Assembly (NCBI GenBank): GCA_028023455.1
Contig: JAQFVV010012513.1
Location: 2,352,001-2,416,000, forward strand
Origin: Epiperipatus broadwayi
Taxonomy: Eukaryota; Onychophora; Udeonychophora; Euonychophora; Peripatidae
Direction of reading: 5' to 3'
Length of the DNA stretch: 64,000 nt
Of this stretch, positions 1 to 10,539 are shown piece after piece (position 1 is the stretch's first letter; every line of letters starts with the position of its first letter). Position numbers and translations under genes: made by a program. The notes under the pieces were generated by a model that searched no databases, was not told where the DNA came from, and worked only from the letters and a program-made list of their open reading frames with translations.

Positions 1-200
1 ATAAACTGAAACGTGATTGTATATATATGTGAGGGATTGCAATCTGGACCAACTGATGAGGGCTTGTTCAGCACAAACTAAGTATATTGGAGATCATTTA
101 TCTTTTTCATATAGTTGTGGTCATGTGTATAACTTGTATAAGATAAATCAGATAGCTGTGTGTGGTTTCAAATCCCGAGTTTGAGTCCTTTATTATTACA
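1..200 (+). mobile_element. hammerhead-bearing dispersed repeat (family H1), truncated by window edge
   Basis: This is one of about eight local copies of a family I call H1. Its parts in order are a hammerhead-like motif, a stretch containing ATTTATCTTTTT and a GTCATGTGTAT word, and a Pol III box B-like sequence (GGTTTCAAATCC, about 164-175). The same order recurs at 36.7, 50.7 and 62.8 kb on the plus strand and at 29.0 and 62.3 kb on the minus strand. The 5' part seen in other copies lies outside this window. No coding capacity is visible. The order suggests a non-autonomous retroelement (SINE-like or retrozyme-like). That class is inferred; the shared sequence is seen directly. Confidence 0.7.
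49..90 (+). ncRNA. type I hammerhead ribozyme motif, degenerate (H1 copy 1)
   Basis: The stem I strand CCAA (49-52) is followed by the intact core CTGATGA (53-59), a decayed stem II, and ATTGG at the expected stem I 3' strand. TTGG pairs with CCAA and the A before it is the expected cleavage-site nucleotide. The GAAA that should follow stem II reads CAAAC, so self-cleavage is not expected from this copy. Confidence 0.6.
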
Positions 201-230
201 TTAAATTTAGTATAGAGAATAGACATATAT

Positions 231-1760
231 ATAAACTATTTTAGCTTAATTTGTGACAGACTTAATTGTATTCCCTGGCTATAAGCTTTCAACTTTAATT
301 TTTAATAGTAAACCATTATTCTGTATCAAAATATTAAAAATTTGATTTCATTTTATAGGTATTTATAAATGAAATAAATTCTAAAAAATAACATTTGAAT
401 TTTAAAAATATTGAAAAAATTACATTGTAACCAAAACAAAGCATTGTTACATCATTCAGTGACCAGGATGTGCAGATTGATTTAAGAAAACAAACAAAAT
501 CTTTTTTAATTGACATTTGTATTTAAAATGTAAATGATTAAATATCAACATCTGATAAATCTATCAAATTATGCTTTAAAAATTTTTGGTTAAATATTTT
601 GTATGATATTTCATATTCTAAGAGATAATCTGAAATGATATGTTAGCAGACACTTTGTGCCTTCCTGTTACATACGTTAACATTGTGCTCTAAATTATAA
701 CCTATTTTTAAAAAGTATCAAAACTGAAAATTAATGAAGTCCATTAGTTTATAAAAATAAAGTTATAAAATCAACGTGTAATAATATATATTATTGATGC
801 TTAATAATTATTACATAATTATTGTCAAAAACAAATAAGAAGCTTCATAAATTTTGCAAAAAAAATCAATTATTTAGTCATTGGAATATTTTCTCAAAGT
901 AATCTTGTCTTGCATTGTGCATGACATTCAAATAACAAAATTAGGTTATCAATGTGGAATATAAAAATATTTGATGGCATCGCATCTTTGATTATCCTAA
1001 TATTTTTAGATTGTTTCTTTTTTAAATTAACATATAAGTATAAAATATATGTGAATTAATGGTTCTAAAATAATAGTGAAATATATATGAATTCACTCAT
1101 TTTGATGAATAATTTGGTTAATGTATTTTTATTTGTTTAAGAATTAAAATATTCCACATACTAAACTAATATAAATTGGAGGCTTATTATAACATTTTTA
1201 CCAAATATAAATTAACGAAATAATTAATTTAAAATGCATTTCATTTTTTAACATTTTAAGGTCTTAAAATATCAGTTATTATATTGAAAAATAATTTACC
1301 TTCTGATAAATTAAATTCGTATTGAAGATAGCATATATGCAAAGTTAAACTAACATATTAAACCTTATCTCAATTACCTATAATCTTCTTTGAAAATAGT
1401 AAACATATATCCAGTGTTCCTTTATCTTTATTTCCAGAATCATTTTGGCCTATGGTAGGTCTGGATGGAAATCATATAAATCATTTTAACTTCTATCTAG
1501 CAACAAGCTTTTACCCATTTTTTATTATAAATCTTTCAACCTAAAGAATCAAATCAATCCATGTACATTTGGGATCATGTGAATACCTTGAGGGTGAGGG
1601 AAATTTATTTCTGGATCATCTTTTTCATAACTACATTATAATTTTTAGTTAATTTTGTTGATGTTTAAATGTATATATTTTTAAAATTAAATTGTGTGTG
1701 GTAAACGTTTTTATATGTATTATTAAATAGAGTTCACTATTATTCATAATTTCAAATATC
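231..1760. other. AT-rich DNA without recognised gene
   Basis: I see only AT-rich sequence with short homopolymer runs. Open frames here are short and of chance composition. Confidence 0.5.
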
Positions 1761-1764
1761 CTCA

Positions 1765-1851
1765 GGAAAGGAAGAACCAACTACTCATATATAAACTCTA
1801 GACTTGACAAATAATTCATAATTGTAACTTTCATTTGTCTTTAATGGTTAA
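1765..1851 (+). repeat. fragment of a dispersed repeat also at 54.13-54.22 kb
   Basis: The segment ending TTCATTTGTCTTTAATGGTT (ending at about 1849) is nearly identical to 54,200-54,220. The preceding sixty or so bases are also similar: both have an ACTCATAT..AAACT stretch, then AATTGTAAC. The 54-kb copy continues into a longer tail ending in an A-run, so this is probably a fragment of the same retroposed family. Confidence 0.5.
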
Positions 1852-2594
1852 TCTTCTCGTGGATTAATGCTTTGAGTTTCCACGGGTTGATCAATTTCTG
1901 GAAATGCTATGAACAAAAAAATCCACTGTGTCATTTCAAATCTCCATATTACACTACATAAATCAATATTTACCTGGTAAAACATTTTATACTCATTAAA
2001 GACTCTTTTTTTTTTAAAAAAAAAAAAGGAAGTACCAAATATTTGCATATATGAAGATAACTTCTGGATTTTATATATTTTTATTAAATCTCAAATTACA
2101 AATGTTGATTTTACTAAGGGACTAATTAATATGTATAATGTGATTAGTTTAATCTTAATCCTGACTAAAAGAAACGAGTCTTTGTTATTAGCATTCTTTT
2201 TTTAACTCTGCCAAATGTTTTTGTCATTTTAAGATAACGTCAGAAAATAAATTTTATTTTAATAACTCAGAATTTTAAAAAAAAGTGAATTGAATCACAG
2301 CAAGTTATATTTTTATTATTAGAGTTTAATAACATATTAGTGTATCTATATATCTGTCTCTCTTTCTATATTTATGCTAATAATATTTTGAATAATATAT
2401 AAAATATAACCTCTATATGTTTATAATGCTGAGGGGTCTTCCTACTTAACAGGATCCTGAACAACAAAAGGATATATGAAAAATGGAATAACTAGGATGA
2501 TTTGGTTTACAAATTAGATAATGAAGATGTAGCAAATATTAAGCTTTGTCAACAAAATGTAAATAATAAAGTTATTTTTTCACTTTAATATATG

Positions 2595-2890
2595 TTCATT
2601 GATAGATGGTCTGCTACATTAGAACACATCTGTTTTCTCTCTTCTAATAATCACTTTGTGTTTTTACAATCACTTTTCACTAGAGTGACTAGTCTCACCA
2701 ATTTACATTCTTCCACATTCACATGGTATTTTATAGATACAATTTTTGCTTTTCAGCATTTCAAGTTTAGGCTTTGTAGATGTCAGAATTCCTCGGAGTG
2801 TGGTATGGCTTTAGAAAGCTGTTCTAATGTTATACTGATTTCAGATTTTCCCTATTTTTTCTGCTATTTTTGGTATGTATTGATATACCT
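2595..2890 (-). pseudogene. Penelope-like element relic: end of RT domain plus GIY-YIG endonuclease
   Basis: The minus strand reads, in one frame with stops, a peptide with IAEKIGKI, then QYNIRTAF, SHTTLRGIL, KNCIYKIPCECGRM, a stop where the Tyr of GIY-YIG should be, and then IGETSHS followed by KHKVIIRREKTDVF. The block 'IPCxCG..YIGET' after a '(N)IRTAF..TTLR' thumb-like segment is characteristic of the C-terminal GIY-YIG endonuclease of Penelope-like elements. That domain nicks target DNA for reverse transcription. At least four in-frame stops make it dead. The rest of the RT is absent upstream, so the copy is 5'-truncated near 2.9 kb. The plus-strand open frame here is its antisense shadow. 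Penelope-like elements are known carriers of hammerhead ribozymes, so this relic is relevant to the H1 and H2 families. Confidence 0.75.
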
Positions 2891-2899
2891 CTGTACCAA

Positions 2900-4130
2900 T
2901 TATTGTTTTTAAAGAATTACCTTAAAATTAATTTTTTAAGAATCTAAGGGTACAGGTTTGGAATATTTAAATAAAGTTAAATTTTTAAAAGACATTCAGT
3001 ACTTATATTAGATGATGGAAATTATCCAATATATAAATAAAGCTAAAATACCATCATCATAAACCTCCTGGAAAACATTATGGAAATTAAGTATCAACTT
3101 AATGATTATACATGTTGATTATGCTAGGATTGGAGATAGATAAGAATGATTTTGGGAATAAGGTTGTTGAATGGATAAAGGTGATGTGGAAATTATTTAA
3201 AGCATGAACAAATCGTGATATGGTTAAAATATAATATCTAACAGCATTATTTGGCATATTGACTTAAATATGTCTGATTTGAATAAAGGAGGAGCCATAT
3301 TGCACCACATTGCATATTGATGGTCACCTAAAATCAAAAACTAATCTATTTACTACCATTTTAATTATATACAAAAACTGTATTAAGAGCAAATAGTTCC
3401 TTAATATTAGCAAAACTGTAGTGTTTAGCTTGCTATTGACTGATAATTCTCATAAATGTAGCAATGCTTATTACAGAGGTAGGGCATAAGACCCTGTTTA
3501 AAATCTAAAAAAATTGCACTTTGCTTGCATAGTGCATTAATTAGTTAGAGCAAGCCACTTTTTGGAAAGGGAAATGCAGGATTGTTTCCTATCGGTGTTA
3601 TAATTGTCCTTGGAAATGTGCTAAGCCTCCTTTACCTTTCACTTGGCATCATTTTGTAGCCTTTAAACATAGTCTTATCTTCCCATCTCTGTTACAAGCA
3701 TTGTTATGTTTATGACAATTATCAGTCAAAATCATGCTAAGTACTACAGCATTGTGAATATTAATAAAGCTTTGCTCTTAATAATTGTTGTATTTGTATA
3801 TATTTATTACATTCATAGAGATAAAGAATTTATAGATTTCACTCATTACCATTTTATTTTTATATATCGGACTCTAGTATGGTAATGTGAGATAAATTTA
3901 AGTGCTATCATGTAGTGGATGTTTACTTAATATGGTCAGACCACATATTAATTTAATAATTTTATTAACCATTCATTAAACTAGAGACTATCTAATTGAA
4001 CAATAATATTTCTCTAGAGTATTTTTTATTACACCACTTTCATGTAAAGTAGGAACTGATTTCTATCCACTTGTAACACTTTGTGGATATGTGTAATTTT
4101 AAACATATGACCAAAGACATTTGAAAAAAA
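2900..4130. other. AT-rich DNA without recognised gene
   Basis: No coding or structural feature is recognised. A word containing ACCATCATCATAAACCTCC near 3050 loosely resembles one near 31,370 but is too short to define a family. Confidence 0.4.
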
Positions 4131-4134
4131 AAAG

Positions 4135-4200
4135 TATGATCCTCAGATGCACAGTTATGCTGAATCGGCACTCATCAGTTTTCCAAGATCACAATCGCTT
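4135..4200 (-). mobile_element. H1 family fragment with hammerhead relic
   Basis: On the minus strand a perfect CTGATGA core (about 4172-4178) is followed by stem II GTGCC-GATTC-AGCAT, almost the same as the H1 copy at 62.35 kb (GTGCT-GATTC-AGCAT). The GAAA box after stem II has become AACT, and stem I is no longer complementary. Only the core survives. Confidence 0.55.
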
Positions 4201-4883
4201 ATTAATTGCTTCAACATATTGAGCCACTTTATGTTATTAAACACTTTTATTTAACTTAAAAATTCAGTTGGTTCATTTGCTCATTTGTTTGTTTCTTTGG
4301 ATCAAATCATGCAATTGATATTTAATACACATCTATCAAATGAATTTACTTTAAATTCTGTACATTTGCAAGGTATTGATGACACTAAAATATTTTTGGG
4401 TTGTTTAGATCATTGTCCAGTTTAAGAGTATTGGCAAGCTGAATTTTAAAATATCGGTTTTTAGTAAGTGTTCCAAGATGTGCATTAGATAGTGATATAT
4501 TTTTTAAAAATAACTTTCATTGAATTTCCGGTCTAATTCATTAAAAGGTGTTTATATTTAATTAAAATAGAAAGGAAACGAAATGAAAGGATGAATTCTT
4601 AATTACCCTTGATTATTTAATTAAAATTTTAAAACACTGCTTTCAAAACCAAAACAGTCTTGTAAACTATTTTAAACACATGGTAAATTTTATTTTAAAT
4701 ACTAGAAATACAGTAAAGTAATCTATATTTTTAATTTGTAAAATAGGAAACAAAGATACTGAATGTCTGCTAGAAAATATCCAATAACTAAAAAGTAAAA
4801 AATAATATATAAAAAAACACTTTAATTTGATGAAAAATGCACTAAAAATCAATTTCAAACTATTGCCTAGGCAATCTTTTTTT

Positions 4884-4887
<4 letters not shown>

Positions 4888-4922
<35 letters not shown>
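4888..4922. repeat. (TA)n microsatellite
   Basis: A run of about 17 TA dinucleotides follows a TTTTTTTAACA stretch. Similar TA tracts occur near 20,082-20,126, 25,541-25,560, 27,065-27,089, 38,064-38,088, 57,035-57,064 and 62,126-62,192. Confidence 0.9.
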
Positions 4923-4924
<2 letters not shown>

Positions 4925-4926
<2 letters not shown>

Positions 4927-5440
4927 TAATGATATTCTTATTTGATGTTTGTATTTCTTCCAAGTTATATATGTAATCTTATAATTAAATATTAATAAAT
5001 ACAATAACCTAAATATATATAAAGTATAACTTTAAAAATTAAAACTTTTATCCACTTAGGAGTTTTTGTCAATTAATACTTTCAAAGGCTAATCTTTCCA
5101 TAATTCCATGAATGGTACATTTGCTACTTATCTCTTTATTAAATCTTGTATATTTCTTCAATCACAAATTGAATATGGAGACTTCTTTTGAAATAAAATC
5201 ATGGGTATTCACCTTAAATTAATTAATTTACAGACACTTCATGATTTCATTTGAAGTTGCATCTCTTAACCCAAATTGTAATTGAAGAGAAAAAATTTTT
5301 TTTTATATTTAACACATTTCTCATCAAATTAAGTAAGAACACTTTTTAGAAAATATTATATATATATTATTTTGTTTAGTATATTCATACTATTTTTTTC
5401 CAAAATATAATGACTGTAATTTATGTATTTATAGTAGTAT
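4925..5440. other. AT-rich DNA without recognised gene
   Basis: Nothing is recognised beyond short A/T runs. Confidence 0.4.
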
Positions 5441-5444
5441 ATAT

Positions 5445-5884
5445 GTAATTATAAATTTATTTAAACGCACATTCATTACGTAAGTAATATTCATTAAGGC
5501 TGTAACCTCCATCACATGCGTATAAAATGCGATAGTAGGGACCTCTACAGGTCTTTAAACCACAAGCTTACTCTTGGAAGAAAAGAGGGGAACCCTTCTT
5601 TACTTCAACCTACTTTCTATTTAAATAGGTGAAGCTGAAGCGGTTCAATCTGAAAGCGTGAATCTATTCAATACTTCACTAATTAAGTCCACATTTCTTA
5701 TTACACATTAATACTTGTGAAATCTTTCGATTTACAGCGAGTCAATGGAAAGATTTTATAGTGAGAAATCTATTACGATAATTTAAAGTTGTAATTATAA
5801 ATTTATTTAACCCACATTGATTATGTAAGTAATATTCATTAAGGCTATAGCCTCAAGCACATGCACATAAAATGCGATAGTATG
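5445..5884 (+). mobile_element. 345-bp tandem unit (family T345), 1.27 units
   Basis: A unit starts with GTAATTATAAATTT at 5445, and the same start recurs at 5791, a spacing of 346 bp. The second unit is cut after GCGATAGTA (about 5880). Conserved landmarks shared with the 21.4-kb locus are AGGGACCTCTA.AGGTCTT (a small hairpin), ACAAGCTTAC, ACTTCAACCTACTTT, AAATAGGTGAAGCTGAAG and TACTTCACTAATTAAGTCC. A box B-like GGTTCAATCT lies near 5642. There is no open frame. The unit length and incomplete tandem form resemble retrozyme insertions, but I could not place a hammerhead core in the unit. Confidence 0.8.
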
Positions 5885-5889
5885 TTTTA

Positions 5890-7285
5890 TTTCTACTTAA
5901 TTTACAAATATACAACTCATGTCTAACATTAATGACAATTTTCTGCCTTTTAAATACATATATTGAACATACTTACAGTTTTCTATTTCTCAACTATGGG
6001 AAAAGACATTTGAAACATGCAAACGGTCTCAAAATGGATTTTAGACAAATCAGCACTCCTCATTTAGCTCAAATCACTACTTCATATACATCTTCATTAT
6101 CTTTGCTCAGTATTTATGATTATCAAAGAATTTATTCTACATGTGCCAATTTTTTTGGCACTTGCTAATGATAAATATTTTGTAAGAAGAATAACATGAG
6201 TGATTGCGATGGTGTGACCTGAAGAATGATGGTTTAGCATGAAATGCATTTTGGAATCATTTTTAAATATATGTAGCTTGGTTACAGAGTATGTGTTAAA
6301 ATAAAAAAAAAGGTTATACGCATATTTAAAATACAAATGATAAAAGAGGAATGAAGTTGACTTGAGTTGGGTAATAAATATGTTAATGTTTCCTAAAAAT
6401 TTAAAGTGTTTATATAATCTAGAAATGACTTGTAGGATTCATTATTATCAAATAAATTGAAAATCACATGACAGTAAATACAACAGCTGCTTGGAAATGA
6501 ATTGCCCAGTGTCTCAGATTTAAATATTAAGATAGACATTGCACCTATATTTTCAAAATACCAAAAAGCTTAACCTGCTCATAATTCAACTCCTATTTCT
6601 CTTATTTGAAAGACCTTAGTGACAACTTTGTACATATTTGCAACATTATACAATTGAACCTTTTATCTATGTTATGTGTAGATAATCTTTACATTGTTTA
6701 TTGCAAAGCCAAAAGCTTTTAAATGATAGATATTTTACATGTTAATATTTTAACTTTGCAAAATATTAATATAACACATTAATGTAAATGTATAATGGTG
6801 ACAATAACTCATTTATTATCAGATTGTAATCTTTATAGATTCAGAAACAATTATCGATTCAAAATATTTATTTAATACCATTTTTAAAATATGAAAGAAT
6901 TTTATGTAAGACATGATCTGAGATTGTAAATATTTAGTAAAAGTAAAAATTTCATTTAATTATATTATTATTTCACAAGTAATTTCTTCAACAGTATTTA
7001 ATACAACCATTTTGTTAATCAATAAAAACAACTTCTGTTATTATTATAAAATATGATTTTATGATTTGACTTCATAAAAATAAATATTTTCGAACAAAAT
7101 TTACTTGTAATTCTTAATTTTTTTGGTTTAAAATAAATATAGAACAAATATATTGCATAAATAAATTTAAATATGTAAATTATCTATTGGAAAATTACAT
7201 TTTTTTTTAGAAATACTAAATAGAAGAAAAGTTTCATAATTTGTCTTACACCAAATAATCTACCAATCAAACATTGTTGGTTTGT
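5890..7285. other. AT-rich DNA without recognised gene
   Basis: Two overlapping antisense open frames (about 5.93-6.34 kb) have no recognisable domain. I see no other feature. Confidence 0.4.
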
Positions 7286-7460
7286 TTTAAGATCTAATAC
7301 ATCTTTATGCAAAAAAACATCACATGATCACCATTTCTTATGCTTGCTTATAACTGTTATTAAAACAGGCAAAACTCTGTATACATATTGCCACTCCGTG
7401 CAAGCCAGAGTAATCAATAGATGCTTGAAGGCTAGGTGCAGTGCTCTCAGATCCAAAACT

Positions 7461-7500
7461 CCTCACCGATGAAGGCCACAAGCCAGAAACTAGTCTGGGG
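7461..7500 (+). ncRNA. type I hammerhead ribozyme motif (H2 copy A), near-intact
   Basis: Stem I 5' strand CCTCA (7461-7465) is followed by core CCGATGA (expected CTGATGA, one change at U4). Stem II is AGGC-CACA-AGCC with GGC/GCC pairs, then GAAA, a minimal stem III ACT/AGT, cleavage-site C at 7495, and stem I 3' strand TGGGG (7496-7500). The stem I strands pair fully, with one G-U. A stem III this short is typical of animal hammerheads that work best as dimers. The U4 change probably weakens or kills activity. Confidence 0.72.
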
Positions 7501-7702
7501 ATATTGGATGAGTAGGCACTAGATGGGGATTTTATGCACAAACCTTCTGGCAGCCATTGATTACTCTGGCTTGCACAGAGTGACAATACGTATAGAGAGT
7601 TTTGCCTGTTTTAGTAACAGTTATAAGCAAGCATAAAAATGAAGATCACATGATGTTTATTAGATCCTAAGATCTAGGTGCAGTGGTATCAGATACAAGG
7701 CT

Positions 7703-7742
7703 CTTCACCGACAAAGGCCACAAGCCAGAAACTAGTCTAGGG
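7703..7742 (+). ncRNA. type I hammerhead motif (H2 copy B), degenerate
   Basis: This is the same motif one unit downstream. Stem I strand is CTTCA, the core is CCGACAA (two or more changes), and stem II AGGC-CACA-AGCC, GAAAC, TAGTC and TAGGG are kept. The conserved cleavage side and decayed core suggest an ancestral active motif in both units. Confidence 0.6.
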
Positions 7743-7874
7743 ATATTGGATGAGTAGGCACTAGATGGGGATTTTATGCACAAGTCTTTTGGCATCCATT
7801 GCTTACTCTGGTTTGCACAGAGTGGCAATATGTATGAAGAGTTTTGCCTGTTTTAAATCTTCATGCATTTGGTT

Positions 7875-10530
7875 TGAGGTCCAAATATGGCACACAATAT
7901 TGACATTTTCAGAATTTTTTAAACTAATAATTGTAATTACTAATTAATATGCAAAAAAAATAACTGCATATAGTAAATTAATGTTATAAATATTGCAAAA
8001 TACTGGAAAAAAGCCAAAATGTTAGCAGTGCCATTGGAATGCCCAAAAGTGACTTAAATTTATAACAAAATTCTTGATTTTCACAGAACACATTAAATTG
8101 ATGATATTTAAAATTAAGCAAAAATGCATTCTATTTCTTTATGGAATGATATCAAAGAGTCAGCCAAAGTATCTTTTGCCAAGCTAAGGATAAAGCAAAG
8201 CCATTGATTGGAACTTTTAATAATGATTTGCTGAAGTTTTTTATTTCACCACAGATATGCCACCTAGTGTAGGATCTAATAATTAATAGATGTTATAAAA
8301 TAGTGCTTAGAAAATTCCTATTCAGTACTACCCTGATATCTCTAGAGCTACCTGTAAACTGGAATCATGTGATAGAGGCATATACTGAACTAACAACTCA
8401 ATTTCTCATAATTAATAAATTTGCTTTGAATGCAAAATTAAAAAATTCAAAACATTTTTAAGTGTTGATACAATTATGAGATAAAATTATTATTATTTAT
8501 CTACTTTATGTTTACATTTAGAAGAAAAAAATGGTTATCTTATATTATTTATACATACATACATATGCACATGTATATAATAATGTATAATGGTAATGAT
8601 ATATTATAAAAGTATTATAATTCGCAGAAGTAGTTTAATCATGAAAAAAAAAATATGTAAGTTTATTTTTAATTGGATCTTGAAAATGTTAAGATTCTTC
8701 TTAAGAGAGAAACCATAATAATAATAATAAAGAGGCAATTTTCTATCAATTAATTGACAATCTGCTAATGTTGAAATTCAGGAATCATGGGATTTAACTT
8801 GATGACATTTATTTCCGCTATATTTGAATTGAAATGAAGTTGAAGAAGCTGAAGTTATTAAAGGAAAATACTTCTTTGACTTATAATATATTTTGTAATA
8901 TATTATTACCATTATATTCATTATTATTTCTTATTACAATAGTTATTACATAACAGTCATTTTATTTTAATTACATACATCTATAAAATACTTCTATGAA
9001 ATGAAAAAAATTGGCACTATAGTTTTGTTTATGTTATGACAAATGAATGAGATCGCGTGATCATTTTATTGTTTTGATTATTATTTGAAAACTGAAATTA
9101 AACAAAAAGAATAAAGTAAGAGAATATGCTTTAACTAAATATCACTTTTGAAATTATCATTTCTTATACCCAGATTGTGAATGCAATTTACAAAATATAA
9201 GTTATGAAGTCATTAAACACAATCTAGATAGATTGCTAATATTTTGGGATACACTGCGTTTGAATGATATTTGCGATAAATACTAAAATATACACTTACT
9301 AGATACATGCATATACTCATGTTATGATTATATATAATAAAACAGTTGTAATAATTTTAACGAGTATTTAAATAAGTTTACAGTTTATCAAAAATATAAA
9401 GTCAGAAACTTAAACCTCTTTATAAAGCAATCAAATCTGAATATATTGCTAAAATAATTCAAAATCTAGATTTCCAAAGAATCATTTAAAGAAATTTATA
9501 CATAACACCCACCTTATATTTGTGCCATGAATAGATGATAAAACAAATCTGTATTATAAAATATAAAGATATCTATAATAAATAAAAATTAATATATTTA
9601 TTTTTATGAGCTGACCTAAATAGTCCACGTATTTTATCTTTAATCAATGAGGCAAATTCCATAATATATTAGTTAAGATTTGGAATTATAGATTTAAATA
9701 TATAGAAATATAATGTCCATGTGTGTATGGTAAACACATATATAGCACATCATATATATATATTGTGCCCTTATCTATAGGTCATAATAGGGTAGAATGG
9801 TCAATTGCTAAAAAAATTTAAATTTTAAGATATGTTTGTATGATATATAAATAATAGTAGGATAATTAGATTTTATAGTACAATTTAAAGCTGAAAATAC
9901 CTGGTATATAAAAGTGTAATGGATTATTTTAAAAGAAACAGTTAAATAAAGCTTAATTATACCCTTGCTTATGGTTGTAAAAGCTGGCCATATAAAATAA
10001 TACAGCTATAAATAGTTAAAAGTATATTAACAATCCAATTGTAATATTTTAAAACTAATAAATTAAATAAATGCTATATGTAATATTATAATTATAGTTA
10101 ATATTCAAATTTAATCTAATATATTTTAAAATAAACTTTATGATGGTGAGAATTATATTTAGTTCTACATTTTAAATTATTTTCCAAATTTTTATAAAAT
10201 ATATCAGTTTTGGTAATTTAGACCAAGACTTAAATTAAAAAATCATCTGTTAACGTTAGTAATCATGTGACTGTATATTATGTACCTTCACACACACGCT
10301 TGTTAGAATAATAATAAAGTTTGTGAATTATGGAACTAAATGTAATTGCTGTCTATCGTTGAAATAAAAGTTGAAATATTAAATGTTATTTTAATAATTG
10401 TTTTAAAATTTAAATGATTTTGATTAAACTATAATTGAGTTTAAAAATACTATTCTAAGTAATATTTTAAATCATTACGTCATAAATGTCTTATTTGAAA
10501 AATCTAGTCTGTTATAAAACGTAAAATGTG
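7875..10530. other. AT-rich DNA without recognised gene
   Basis: I recognise no coding region. There are short (TA)- and (ATAC)-rich patches near 8550 and an imperfect palindrome with CACATATATAGCACAT and TATTGTGCCC near 9735-9770. Confidence 0.4.
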
Positions 10531-10539
10531 TAAATTTGT

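Larger units (their letters stand above)
7290..7870 (+). mobile_element. tandem dimer with one hammerhead per unit (family H2) plus inverted partial copy; retrozyme-like
   Basis: Two direct units, each holding a hammerhead motif (7461-7500 and 7703-7742), are spaced 242 bp apart. Each continues through ATATTGGATGAGTAGGCACT and GGGGATTTTATGCACAA to GAGTTTTGCCTGTTTTA. To the left, 7320-7425 is an inverted copy of the unit's 3' part (7556-7650), so the locus also folds back. A dimer of small hammerhead-containing monomers is the known architecture of retrozymes. The inverted 5' piece is what twin-primed reverse transcription by LINE machinery produces (inference). A possible 11-bp target repeat ATCTT[T/C]ATGCA (7301-7311 and 7857-7867) has one mismatch and is not certain. 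No protein is encoded; the open frames here are accidental. Confidence 0.75.

Noticed and set aside
2592-2912. 106-codon plus-strand frame
   Set aside because: Antisense to the Penelope-like relic, whose motifs are recognisable on the minus strand.
5445-5884. Hammerhead in the T345 unit
   Set aside because: I looked for CUGANGA followed by GAAA on both strands; only CTGAAGC/CTGAAGT words occur, which lack the required A9.
7338-7947. Short frames in the H2 locus as genes
   Set aside because: They lie in both orientations of an inverted/tandem repeat with a ribozyme motif, so they are incidental.
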